Shown here piece by piece: positions 8,501-15,629 of a stretch of 15,629 nucleotides of DNA. The notes under the pieces were generated by a model. It was not told where the DNA came from. It was given only the letters and a program-made list of their open reading frames with translations, and did not search any database. Origin of the DNA: Coprinopsis marcescibilis (Eukaryota; Basidiomycota; Agaricomycetes; Agaricales; Psathyrellaceae); assembly GCA_004369085.1 (NCBI GenBank), contig ML210188.1:189222-204850 (forward strand), read 5' to 3'. The translations under genes were made by a program, and so were the position numbers. Positions within the stretch are counted from its first letter, which is position 1. The number at the start of each line of letters is the position of its first letter.

Positions 8501-9202
8501 GGCTTGTGAGCACTACTGCCACCATGGTACATGACCACTCAGATTTCAGCACCTAACCTGTTATCTAACCCAGTGTTATCCCTTCAGCTTCGCTTCTGTC
8601 TCTCCCCTGATACTGAGTTCAATGGCACAGGAGTTGGAGGAGAATCTAAGATCTCCTATATCAAGGACCACGACAGGTGCACCCAACTTTTACAGCTCAG
8701 TTGGCACACTCCTGGAACTCAGCACATCATTTCTCACTGGGATCGCATGTTGTTCCCCACCTCTACCATTTCCCCCATGGCCGGTAACACGCCTGCACTG
8801 CCTTCCCAAGGAGCCAGTGATGACTCGGAGGGCGAAGAGCTCATCATCCAAGGCCTTGCTGCAGTGAATCTTCAATCTAACAAGGAGGACAATGATGCCG
8901 ATGCCGATGCCAACGCCAACGCCAAAGAGTCTCCAGATACTGCAGACGATGAGCACATCCAACCGGAGGCACAGAGCAACTCTCGAGCTACCAGCATCAC
9001 CAACCCAGTCTCCTTTAATCGCCATCCCGTCCGGTCACCTTCGCCTGCATCTGTTCGTCAACAGGCACCAGCTATTACCTCCCTCACCCAGACCGCTGCA
9101 CCCTCTGCACCCTCTGCACCCTTTGCACCCTCTTCAGTCAATGTCAACTCGACTATTGCTCAGGAGTCGGGCTTGCAAGCCCCAGCCACTCAACCAGCTT
9201 GA
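5570..9202 (+). CDS. Fungal DUF6698-like protein of unknown function, five exons
   Basis: Exons 5570-5629, 7553-7993, 8053-8319, 8380-8526 and 8588-9202 join in phase 0 throughout and give 509 residues with no internal stop. Residues 1-20 are Ser/Thr rich (MSTVSTASSVSTTC). Residues about 24-45 form a short Leu-rich coiled-coil-like helix (RIQELKLEVARLE). A conserved core follows (GMFGKPKPSKSFSKFDSPER, FREHLTTHRGHMVKRARLVV, LRFCLSPDTEFNGTGVGG, QHIISHWDRMLF). The last 150 residues are an acidic, then Pro/Ala/Ser-rich low-complexity tail with DADADANANA and APSAPSAPFAPS runs. The core matches my memory of an agaricomycete-expanded family called DUF6698; its role is unknown. Introns 2-4 are 59, 60 and 61 nt. 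Intron 1 (5630-7552) contains a whole LTR retroelement in antisense; without it the intron would be 64 nt. The intact frame suggests the gene may still be expressed. Confidence 0.8.
5649..5653. repeat. Target site duplication, left copy (CTTGA)
   Basis: CTTGA directly abuts the left LTR. The identical five bases follow the right LTR at 7508-7512. Five-bp duplications are typical of Copia/Gypsy integrase. Confidence 0.9.
5654..5982 (-). repeat. LTR (3' LTR of the element)
   Basis: 329 bp, beginning TGTTGAATGG and ending AATGTAACA, with TGTT/AACA termini. It differs from the other LTR at 18 positions with no indels; every difference is a transition at a CpG, or at a TG/CA pair derived from one. 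Confidence 0.95.
5983..5992 (-). promoter_or_regulatory. Polypurine tract (plus-strand primer site)
   Basis: On the element's strand this reads CGGGTGGGAG immediately before the 3' LTR. A purine-rich run in this place primes second-strand DNA synthesis in LTR elements. It is short and holds one T. Confidence 0.6.
6124..7041 (-). CDS. gag: Copia-type Gag protein with CCHC zinc knuckle
   Basis: The likely start is the ATG at 7041 (MADKMHIPSF); the frame is open further upstream to 7212, but that would begin inside the LTR and primer site. It encodes 305 residues and stops at TAG 6126-6124. The N-terminal half has the Copia gag layout: LDDENYAQWAEILKMFLMG (a UBN2/Retrotran_gag_2-type opening), then STAWGTLKMAY and MDFYIQSVTNAFQRLKDLG. 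A basic linker follows, then the knuckle CHRCGHSGHISQLC, which fits C-x2-C-x4-H-x4-C and would bind nucleic acid. Gag forms the particle that packages the RNA for reverse transcription. The frame is intact, yet no pol follows; it ends with its own stop about 140 bp before the 3' LTR. Confidence 0.9.
   Translation of the reverse strand: MADKMHIPSFLTTLLTTAEKLDDENYAQWAEILKMFLMGIGASFVTLGTPPTEEDKKGIDKMLLPYIYASMAPEQRWRIKDLTSASTAWGTLKMAYTKSTMGRCIHACDTLDAINHDPTRSMDFYIQSVTNAFQRLKDLGEQIANTAIGDHLLRHLDESYHPVHTSILAQESEPDLSKIKSILRGSASSEVLIKIESGFFSKGGKSTGGPLKGKTPARDEPATEGFREGKFKWCNKDNGDSCHRCGHSGHISQLCARDMPSAIKDLVIQGAHAHATQHMFQGELQEQLSKPEDDGPTIYGHGAIA
7161..7178 (-). promoter_or_regulatory. Primer binding site, half-tRNA initiator-Met type
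   Basis: Just inside the 5' LTR the element reads GGTTATGGGCCCTGAAGC. Its complement, CAGGGCCCATAACC, matches the anticodon stem-loop of fungal initiator tRNA-Met as I remember it (yeast CAGGGCUCAUAACC, one difference), not the tRNA 3' end. Drosophila copia and yeast Ty5 prime from such a half-tRNA. Confidence 0.8.
7179..7507 (-). repeat. LTR (5' LTR of the element)
   Basis: 329 bp, ending TGTAACA at 7507 and followed by the CTTGA duplication. It should carry the element's promoter in antisense to the host gene. Confidence 0.95.
7508..7512. repeat. Target site duplication, right copy (CTTGA)
   Basis: Identical to 5649-5653. The intron sequence of the host gene resumes from 7513 and ends at the AG at 7552. 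Confidence 0.9.
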
Positions 9203-9690
9203 AGGAAGACACGATCCGCCAACACGGCCCCTCGTGGAGATTTGGGTGATGCAGTGGGAACTGGCAGCAAACCCACTGGATCAGGAGGAATGAGGAGAGG
9301 CAGGGGCAAGCAAACTTAGCTTGGTTACTGTCAGTGGGGGAAGCCTTACGTGTATTTCCTTTTTTTTTCTACCCCTCATGCGACCACAACATTATCAAGA
9401 CAATACAACACATATACGTTACAACTACTACCCTCTTTGTCTACATTTGGGTCGAAAGAAATGATATTTGTTGCTTTTATCCTTGTATTTCCACCTCTAA
9501 CACCTGTAAGCACTAAATAATGCCTGAAAGCTTTGGCATTTACAGCCAGAGTCCAGTTGACGATGACGTCGTTAGAACTCTCTACAGTCGTTCATGCGAT
9601 TTTTAGTGACGTAAGCACAACGGCTTTGCTCTCTACCCACCACCACCACCACCACACTCACGACTTCCAAGCTGCGGCGCATTTGGTCAT
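9203..9690. other. 3' flank with CAC microsatellite and two CRE-like sites
   Basis: The first 200 bp are the probable 3' UTR of the preceding gene, with a T run near 9359. TGACGTCG at 9564-9571 and TGACGTAA at 9607-9614 are bZIP (CRE/ATF) type words 43 bp apart. A short CCA/CAC microsatellite lies at 9637-9655. The paired sites just before the intron-rich block could be part of its promoter, but no TATA box is evident. Confidence 0.4.
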
Positions 9691-9831
9691 TCTTGGAACC
9701 AGGTATGTACATTCTAAACCAGTTTATTGTGGAATTCAAGGTATTTACATCGTTCTAGAAGCAAACTACAGTGGACTAGGGTTAGTGTAGTGAGCAATGG
9801 CACACTGACACCGGCCCCGTCGCACAGCCCT

Positions 9832-11617
9832 GCACGCCCAACGTCTGCACTTCCCTATCCCTGCCTCACTGGCAGCCTTTTGGGACCCTACCAACGATCT
9901 AGATCCTCCAGGTGAGTCGTTGCATGGATCCCACACATTGTGTACTCACCAATTTGGATGTAATACAGACAAGGCCAAGTGTACGCAAACCCCACCAACT
10001 CACCCTGAGGCCTGAACTGCCCAACCTGTCCATGACCCAGCTCTTTTCAGTAGCCCTTGCCCCCCTAGCAGGCAACTCATTTCGATCCTGCTACACTGAG
10101 GGAAGTCAGCATCAAACTCAATAGGAACCTCGCACTCACCACTTGCACCAATTGGCAAAATGTATGCAGGTGCTTCAACTGTTAGTCCAAGAGCTGCCTG
10201 GACAGCTTAACAGGAATTGTCGACTCACTATGAACCAGGTGAGTTGTTATTTTTGGACTGTGGATGCCTCACTCACCACATGCTCAGGGCCTACACCTAC
10301 CCCACCAACACACCCATCCCAGACGCCCCCACTCGCCCACTTCCACAACCCCAACTCGAACAATGACAATGACGACGACATGTTCGTGCTCTCTCGTCAC
10401 TCTGTTGATGGCCAGAGATACCTCCGACTTACCTCTCCCACCAGTCAGCGAAATGTATCAAGGGTGCTCAGCTACTGCGTCCACAACTCATGTACACCCA
10501 CTACTAACAACAAGGGTAAGTGATTGCTTGGTTTTTCGAATGCTCTACTTACTGTCTTCTGTAGTCCCAGGATGTATGGCCACGTCTAGTGCCGCCACAT
10601 CCCCAAGTCCAGCAGGAACAATAGCCTGCGGCGCCCGTGCAGCATGGCTTTATGGCAATTTTGGGGGCAGTCTGGTCCAGATGAAGCTGGAGCTCGCGGT
10701 GAGTCTACATACAACCCCAAAAAGACATGACACTCACCAATCCCACAGTCAGCGCAATGTATTCCAGGTGTGCCCAAAACTGTTTGACCAGCTGGAACCC
10801 CATGATCCCTGGTGCTATAGAGCCGCGTAAGTCACTGCTTTATATCCTCCTGACACTACTCACTGCTTCAGTAGATGCGCGCCCCACCTCAACGCCCTCG
10901 CAATGACAAACCTATGGCTTGCACTCTGCCAGAAGCATGGCAATTGCTCTGTAGAAGTACAGCAGTGGTGGGGGCCTTGCCAATTGGTTTGTCAGAGCTA
11001 CCTCAACAAGGTGAGTCAGTGCCGACCTTTCGAAAACCATCCTACTCAATGATCCCACCAGTCGGTGAAATGTATCACAACTGGCCGACGATTCCTGGGG
11101 CTATAAAGGCATGGTAAGTTGTTGGTTTACATTCCACTAGCCCTGTACTCATTGTTGTAGTAGGTCGTGTGCCCCGCGTTGACACAGGTAAGTCATTAAT
11201 CTCTGCTTTGGAATGAATGACCTGCTCACCATGATTGCAGGATGTCCAGCATGTCCAACATCGATGTACTGCCCCTATCGTGCTCTTGAATCTACCCGTC
11301 CCTGGCCCCGAGGGCCAAGTCAATGCATCAAGTAAGTCATTTGGCCATTCAGTGCATGTGAACGACAGACTCATGATGATTGTAGGATGTGTAAACCTGC
11401 CCAAGGCCTCCCTACCCCATTGAACTGCTCCCCACTGATGTCCAAATGGACAAAGTAAGTGAATGCAAACTCAGAAGAAGCTCGCTACTGATCGATATCC
11501 ATGGTTTCTTTGCAGTCACGCTCCACTATTATAGGGGGCAACATCGAGCGTCACCTCTTTTGACAGTCAAGGTGAGTGAGTTGCAGGTCTTGCTCGCTCG
11601 TCTGTGCGATATCCCAG
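9832..11617 (+). pseudogene. Unidentified, intron-dense decayed gene
   Basis: At least ten segments look like introns: 9912-9968, 10239-10287, 10516-10564, 10699-10748, 10827-10871, 11011-11061, 11114-11160, 11188-11240, 11332-11385, 11455-11515 and 11572-11617. Each starts GTGAGT or GTAAGT, ends in YAG and most have a CTCAY or CTTAC branch-like word shortly before the end. Exon-like pieces between them are mostly 24-140 nt. Some join openly: 10749-10826 with 10872-11010 gives CYRA then RCAPHLNALAMTNLWLALC; 9833-9911 contains HAQRLHFPIPASLAAFWDP. No single frame runs through all of them, and several blocking stops are TGA where CGA is plausible. I recognise no family. Either this is a pseudogene of a gene with many tiny exons, or a still-spliced transcript with little coding content. 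Confidence 0.45.
10130..11163 (+). repeat. Tandem array of a two-intron unit, period about 300 bp
   Basis: Four diverged units carry the same landmarks in order: a CTCAC branch-like word, CCCAC(C)AG, a core reading CAGCGAAATGTAT, a short exon, a GTRAGT intron ending CAG or TAG, then a second exon. The ATGTAT core lies at about 10160, 10453, 10761 and 11072, spaced 293-311 bp. Units 3 and 4 also share CCTGG.GCTATA before their GTAAGT donor. Two later introns (11188 and 11332) resemble each other in the same way with a 144-bp step. The exons keep only patchy likeness, so the duplications are old. Confidence 0.6.
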
Positions 11618-11760
11618 TCTATTTGGTGCTGGCTATGTTCCAGTTCTTGATTGTCACACTGCCCACACTTCCTGCAGGTTCGATGAAACAGAGACTAGCC
11701 ATGGCAGCAGTCTTGTTCGAACTCTTTTTTTCTTCTCCAAGTCAGAAGGGTGGGCGGATA
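11618..11760 (+). pseudogene. Elongation factor 1-alpha-like fragment
   Basis: The frame read from the end of the last intron gives [20 protein letters not shown], very close to the invariant C-terminal segment of EF-1 alpha (from memory [17 protein letters not shown]). It is followed by a drifting stretch with GSSLV and [11 protein letters not shown] that may correspond to the downstream region around the family's PKFxKSGDAA. EF-1 alpha delivers aminoacyl-tRNA to the ribosome. Nothing of its GTPase domain is visible upstream, so this can only be a captured or decayed piece. Confidence 0.5.
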
Positions 11761-11789
11761 TATTGACCTCAGTTACCAACCATTTAATG

Positions 11790-11870
11790 CCTATATGGTA
11801 TAGAGGTAACTATGAACCATGCAATAGATCAAGCTTAAAAGTGTAGGTCAGCAGTTCAATTCCCGGTCAA
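11790..11870 (+). other. tRNA-like segment (possible SINE head)
   Basis: TGGTATAGAGGT at 11796-11807 resembles a pol III A box and AGTTCAATTCCC at about 11853-11864 a B box, spaced as in a tRNA. The T-stem does not pair well and no acceptor stem is convincing, so it is not an intact tRNA gene. It is followed by TAGA/GATA-rich sequence to about 12000, which could be the body of a tRNA-derived SINE. Confidence 0.25.
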
Positions 11871-12117
11871 GGTAAAAGTAATAGATCAAGGGACAATGGC
11901 CAGATCATGAGCCGAGTAAATAGATATAGATAATTAACTAGATATGATTAGATAGTACGAGATTAGATACAATAGATAGTCTAGGTAGAGAAGGCGCAAT
12001 AGATAAATACGGCGAAAGGGTTATCAGTCCGATGGAGTGTAATCATGTGCCTGGGACTTTAATGGATAAAAGATCCTGTTCTAATTTTACGATCTTCACA
12101 GCCTCAGCCTGATTACG
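11871..12117. other. GATA/TAGA-rich low-complexity stretch
   Basis: Repeated TAGAT, GATA and AATAGAT words, especially at 11930-12010, with no coding frame. The composition resembles the oversized Plavaka intron (both contain CTAGATATGA), but no long alignment is visible. Confidence 0.4.
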
Positions 12118-12197
12118 CTGCCGGTCCTGGATCAAGCACTGCCGCGCTGATCCACACCGGTGCATGATCAAGTTCGTGAGGCTTGATCTACCGGCAG
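12118..12197. repeat. Inverted repeat with paired GATCAAGC and CTGCCGGT arms
   Basis: CTGCCGGT (12118-12125) pairs with ACCGGCAG (12190-12197), and inside it GATCAAGC (12130-12137) pairs with GCTTGATC (12181-12188). The result is a two-step stem around 43 nt. GATCAAG recurs at 12217 and near 11827 and 11876. Confidence 0.6.
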
Positions 12198-12238
12198 AGT
12201 GTTCAAGATCTAGTAAGATCAAGCATTAGCGTCTCGGC

Positions 12239-12271
12239 GGGCCCGATTGCCCGATTGGGTAGATCGGGCCC
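12239..12271. repeat. 9-bp inverted repeat GGGCCCGAT/ATCGGGCCC
   Basis: Perfect arms at 12239-12247 and 12263-12271 with 15 nt between, ending 16 bp before the start of the left direct repeat. Confidence 0.6.
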
Positions 12272-12287
12272 CTAGGAAATTTGCGAC

Positions 12288-12533
12288 GAAGGCCTTGACA
12301 AAAGTCGATAGCCATCGACTGGAAGAAGTGCTTGGAGTTGGATGAGAGCCATTATGCATCGGGGTGAACAATTGTTGGCCAAGAAAGCGATCTATCTGAG
12401 TCTGAGGAACAGCTTCATGAGCACGCCTGGCCCTCTTATACGCTGAATGACAATTTCCACTCATATAGCTGTGATTATCATTATCCGAGAGGATTTACCA
12501 GGACTTACAGAAGGCTGCTGAACAGGATCGAGG
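12288..12533. repeat. Direct repeat, left copy (about 246 bp)
   Basis: From GAAGGCCTTGA to GAACAGGATCGAGG this matches 15389-15629 with a few indels near the start and near identity over the last 140 bp. It is coding-like on both strands: plus contains SESEEQLHEHAWPS, and minus starts MSGNCHSAYKRARRAHEAV in both copies. Neither is a family I know. The similarity stops abruptly on the left side. Confidence 0.85.
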
Positions 12534-13250
12534 CTCAGATGAATCGCCGGATACTACGGAGAGTTCATGTTACTCCGAGTCCAATGAATTGCAGAAGACG
12601 GGAAGATCAAGAACCTGAAAAGGATTGCTCAGCAGGCTTGGGTCGATGCCGACATGACGGAGAGTACTCAGAGGGAATGAAAATTACAGAAGTGGCGAAT
12701 TTTTGTGATCAAATCCCTGACGTCCGGATAGGTAGAGAGGGTGGTTTGATTAGGTGGTATCCGTTTTGAGCTGATAGAGTATGATCTGAGCGGAAGTCTT
12801 TCCACTTGTTTAGCTTGAAGAAGAACTTGACTGATTCGCAACATCAAGATCCACTCCTTCTCCGCCAATCATTGGTTACAAAGCATGTTGAGATACCATG
12901 TTTATGCCGACATTGTTCGATATGACTACAGATTTCAATGCCCCTGCCAAACAGGGTCACAGACGGAATAGAGCCAAACCTTACAAAAAACTCTGTAACT
13001 CCATGTCAGGGTACCTATAGCCCAAAGAAGTAGAAAATTGTGACGGGGACCGGGTAATAACCTTCACTTTCGTTGTCTACCTGGAGATATGGATAAAATT
13101 AGACTCGCAGAACGGTCGAAAATTGAAAGGTCAGTACCAGAGCCTCAAATAAGCTTCCGGGAGTAGCTGCTTCCGGACAGTGAGTTTCCGAAAATGGAAT
13201 TTTGTTTCAGGGTTCATGCGTGATCTTCGCTTGCAGTTAAAAAAAAACCT
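12534..13250. other. Between left repeat and Y3-like gene; one small open frame
   Basis: The plus-strand frame that crosses the left repeat stays open to TGA at 12767-12769 (from ATG 12539: 76 codons, basic, Cys-poor, ending RWYPF). It may be the continuation of the repeat family's protein. From 12770 to 13250 I see no gene. Confidence 0.4.
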
Positions 13251-13260
13251 AGGTCTGTAC

Positions 13261-13268
13261 TATATAAG
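13261..13268 (+). promoter_or_regulatory. TATA box of the Y3-like gene
   Basis: TATATAAG lies 90 bp before the ATG, followed by a CT/CA-rich leader (ACTTCAACTCTCATTC) typical of strongly expressed fungal genes. Confidence 0.75.
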
Positions 13269-13350
13269 GTGTCTAGCTGTAGGTAACTAAAACTCCAGTT
13301 CAGACTTCAACTCTCATTCTCTCAACTTTATCAACTCCCAAGCGCACATA

Positions 13351-14037
13351 ATGTTCAAAGGAACTGTAAGTTCCCTGCTTGTCGACTCGACTCCAATCGA
13401 GCTGGCCTCTGCTAACTGCTGACTATAACCGTGACGCAGCTTACCGCCGTGTTGACCATCGCTGTCCTCGTTGCTAATGTCTCCGCTCAAGACTGGGATG
13501 TAGGCTGCATTGACACCGGGGTATCGGCCAACTGCTTTGACTTTATTGATAGTTTCTGTGGTTCAATTGGAGGAATAACGGTAGGCCTTTAAATTCCTTA
13601 TATGCACCACCGTGAGTCTATAGACATAACCGAACACTATTCAGGTCAGGCCACTTGACAACGTAGCCCGCTGCTTCAACCTGGACAGCAAGGTTAAATG
13701 TGGGTAACGTCAAAAATTTGGTCTCAATGCACCGTGATTAGATGCTGAATATCACTACTGATTTAGGTGACTTCACTGCGTGGTTTGATACACCGGGCAA
13801 TAGTACGAAGAGCGCAGAGCCCTCTGTGGAAAGCTGCAAGCAGCTATTAGGGATTGCCAGCAAGCTCTGTCCTATGGTGAGAAAGCGCTTTGCATTGAAA
13901 TACTAAAGAGAGTTAGCATACTAATCATCCGACAGGGTGGGTTCGGCCATATCACTGGGGAGCGGGGATTCCAGTATCTCGTGGATCCGAACTTGGGATC
14001 TTGCGGCTCAGACGAAGCGAATGGAAACCCCTCCTAA
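13351..14037 (+). CDS. Secreted eight-cysteine Y3-like glycan-binding protein
   Basis: Exons 13351-13365, 13440-13580, 13645-13699, 13767-13876 and 13936-14037 give 140 residues. Introns are 74, 64, 67 and 59 nt; the third uses a GTGGGT donor, the only choice that keeps the frame (KCDFTAW). Residues 1-21 form a signal peptide (hydrophobic LTAVLTIAVLVANVSA) with likely cleavage before QDWDVGC. The mature chain has eight Cys, presumably four disulfides, and one N-glycosylation sequon (NST). The blocks DVGCIDTG, SFCGSIGGITV, ARCFNLDSKVKCDFTAW, CPMGGFGHITG and YLVDPNLGSC match, from memory, the Y3 lectin of Coprinus comatus, a fucosylated LacdiNAc binder with antiviral activity. Family size and layout agree. 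Ligand and role here are inferred; defence or cell-wall function is possible. The frame is intact with its own TATA box. Confidence 0.85.
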
Positions 14038-15388
14038 TGCGTTACAAATACCTTGCTCAGAGTTTCGTGATAGCCTATAGCACCGACCTAGCACGATGTT
14101 CATGTTATACTTGCTGATCCCGGGACGGAATGTAGCTGTCTGTGTCACCTGCTCCGGCGCTAACGAGCGATGAAATGTAGCCACGGCCCGAGCACCAGAA
14201 GACGGTACTAAGTTCCAATCATTCATTAAGTACGATCGTGACTCCACACGTCTTTGTATCGGTAAAGGGTCAGTCGGAGCCGCTGACCCGTCAATCATAC
14301 CAGACCACCACGAGTCGTCCCATCCAACTTGAGAGAAGAGCCAACCCAGTACTCTCAAGACTCAAGTCAGTGGCGCAGCCTAACTGTCTGAGGTCGTCGG
14401 TGCACCCACATTTCAGTTGATAGAAGACGGTGCTCGCAGGTAAGGTTGAGGTGGCCTGGACCTTGCCCCAGAGTGCGTTGGTTGGAATTCACTGGGTGGG
14501 ATCGGGGTGTCGGACGTAGGTGGATGCGAGGGCGCTGTCGGCGGTCAGCCCGCCCGATTAGATTAGTCGCGCCCACTCAGTCGATAGCGCCGCCACTGCG
14601 TCAGACACCATTTGCCTCTCCTCACCACCTGGCAGCTCGACACGACCGAGCCAGCCCAGCCCAGCTAGCCAGCCAGTGCCCGTGCCTGGAGTGTCCCCGC
14701 GGACTACCCCAGCGGGGTAGCAACGATGGAAGGGTTCATCCTCGAAAACGGCAGAGAAAGCGGACACTCTGCGGAAACACCACGCTATACCCGTTCAAGG
14801 ACCACCTTCTGAATCATCCATAAAGTTGAGATTTTCCGTGGTATGGTATCTGGAACATCAAGATAAAGAGTCAGCTGGATCGACGCGAAGTTTGCACCCC
14901 TTTTTTTTATAGATTAATTGTAAATCTGTACTTCCGATATACTGTAGCTATAAATCATTATGTTTTAATAACATAGGTAAACTAGTACCAGCTAAAGTAT
15001 ATAAAAATAATAAAAATACAGATCTAAATCCCCCCAGCGGGCAGATTAGAGAAGGTGCAAGGAAATGGATACGTTGTCACGATTGAATCATCACCGTCCT
15101 TTGGAAGCTTGCCCGCTGTGCCCTTGATGGAGTTTCACCTCCCAATTCCGGTCGGTGTACTTTCGTGAGACTTTCAGTCTCCCGGAGCCGGCCATTGGTG
15201 AGATTTACCGCACGTTTTGGAGGGCGGGTGGAGGGGCCTGGGCCCTACATCCAGTATGGGGCGGCTGGTGACTTCCAAAGGAAAGGAAGTGGATCTGGTG
15301 CTACATCGTAATCAGTGAAGGGCGTTGGCGGTGCTGTTATGATAGAAGGTACGGCTGTAAAAGCTTCGCTTTCCGCCAATGGATGGGA
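14038..15388. other. Intergenic with no assignable gene
   Basis: 14400-14760 is GC-rich with many short open frames and no clear family. CTACCCC-AGC-GGGGTAG (14704-14720) is a small hairpin 5 bp before an ATG (14726) that opens a 28-codon frame. 14900-15030 is AT-rich. Inverted repeats CAGCGGGCA/TGCCCGCTG (15035-15043, 15110-15118) and CCTTTGGAAG/CTTCCAAAGG (15098-15107, 15272-15281) suggest an old inverted-repeat element. A 116-codon minus frame at 14008-14358 overlaps the end of the Y3-like gene and is unsupported. Confidence 0.45.
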
Positions 15389-15629
15389 GAAGGCCTTGAA
15401 AGGGATAGCCATCGGCTGGAAGAAGTGCTTGGAGTTGCATGAGAGACATTATGCTTGGGGTGAATGATTGTTGGCCAAGAAAGTGATATCTCTGAGTCTG
15501 AGGAACAGCTTCATGAGCACGCCTGGCCCTCTTGTACGCTGAATGACAATTTCCACTCATATAGCTGTGATTATCATTATCCGAGAGGATTTACCAGGAC
15601 TTACAGAAGGCTGCTGAACAGGATCGAGG
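15389..15629. repeat. Direct repeat, right copy (runs off the window)
   Basis: Same orientation as 12288-12533 and still matching at the last base, so the true repeat is longer. The minus-strand frame shared with the left copy is shifted after QTQ by small indels, so at least one copy is not coding there. Confidence 0.85.

Noticed and set aside
9637..9655. Poly-histidine coding tract
   Set aside because: The HHHHHH run is a translation of a CAC microsatellite in non-coding sequence.
11790..11870. Intact tRNA gene
   Set aside because: T-stem and acceptor stem do not pair and no anticodon arm can be placed confidently.
12219..12464. Minus-strand protein starting MSGNCHSAYKRARR (also at 15312-15560)
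   Set aside because: The shared start reflects the direct repeat; the plus strand is equally open, the copies differ by frameshifts, and no family is recognised, so strand cannot be decided.
14008..14358. 116-codon minus-strand frame containing GARAVATFHRSLAPEQ
   Set aside because: It looks partly protein-like but overlaps the Y3-like gene's last exon and has no recognised motif or promoter.

Overview
The window reads as a piece of a mushroom-forming (agaricomycete) basidiomycete genome, rich in transposons. The reasons are many short spliceosomal introns (46-74 nt, GTRNGT donors, CTNAY-like branch sites), a Plavaka-type transposase, a Copia-class LTR retroelement, a gene resembling a fungal family of unknown function (DUF6698, named from memory) and a small secreted Y3-like lectin. 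All assignments are by eye; no database was searched.

Layout. Bases 1-222 are a decaying 22-bp minisatellite that cuts off a small minus-strand reading frame resembling a transposase helix-turn-helix. Bases 386-1690 have weak, unassigned coding potential. Bases 1692-4962 are a decayed Plavaka transposase gene on the plus strand. Its eleven exons can be traced; it carries three in-frame TGA codons at family arginine positions, one frame break and one abnormally long GATA/TAGA-rich intron. Bases 5570-9202 are a five-exon plus-strand gene (509 aa) whose first intron holds a complete 1,854-bp LTR element (5654-7507) on the opposite strand. That element has 329-bp LTRs, a 5-bp target duplication (CTTGA), a half-tRNA-iMet type primer site, a polypurine tract and one gag frame, but no pol. 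Removing it and one duplication copy leaves a normal 64-nt intron.

Bases 9690-11770 are a peculiar block: at least ten 45-61 nt intron-like segments separate very short exon-like segments. Part of it (10130-11163) is a tandem array with a period of about 300 bp, and it ends in a fragment resembling elongation factor 1-alpha. Bases 11780-12280 hold a weak tRNA-like motif, a GATA/TAGA-rich stretch and two inverted repeats. Bases 12288-12533 and 15389-15629 are direct copies of one repeat; between them lies a five-exon gene (13351-14037) for a 140-aa secreted, eight-cysteine Y3-like protein.

The strongest unusual signal is mutational. All 18 differences between the two LTRs fall at CpG sites, including three sites where one copy reads TG and the other CA. 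The TGA codons in the Plavaka gene, and at least one in the tandem exon block, also look like CGA to TGA changes. This points to methylated-CpG deamination, or a CpG-directed RIP-like process, acting across the locus.
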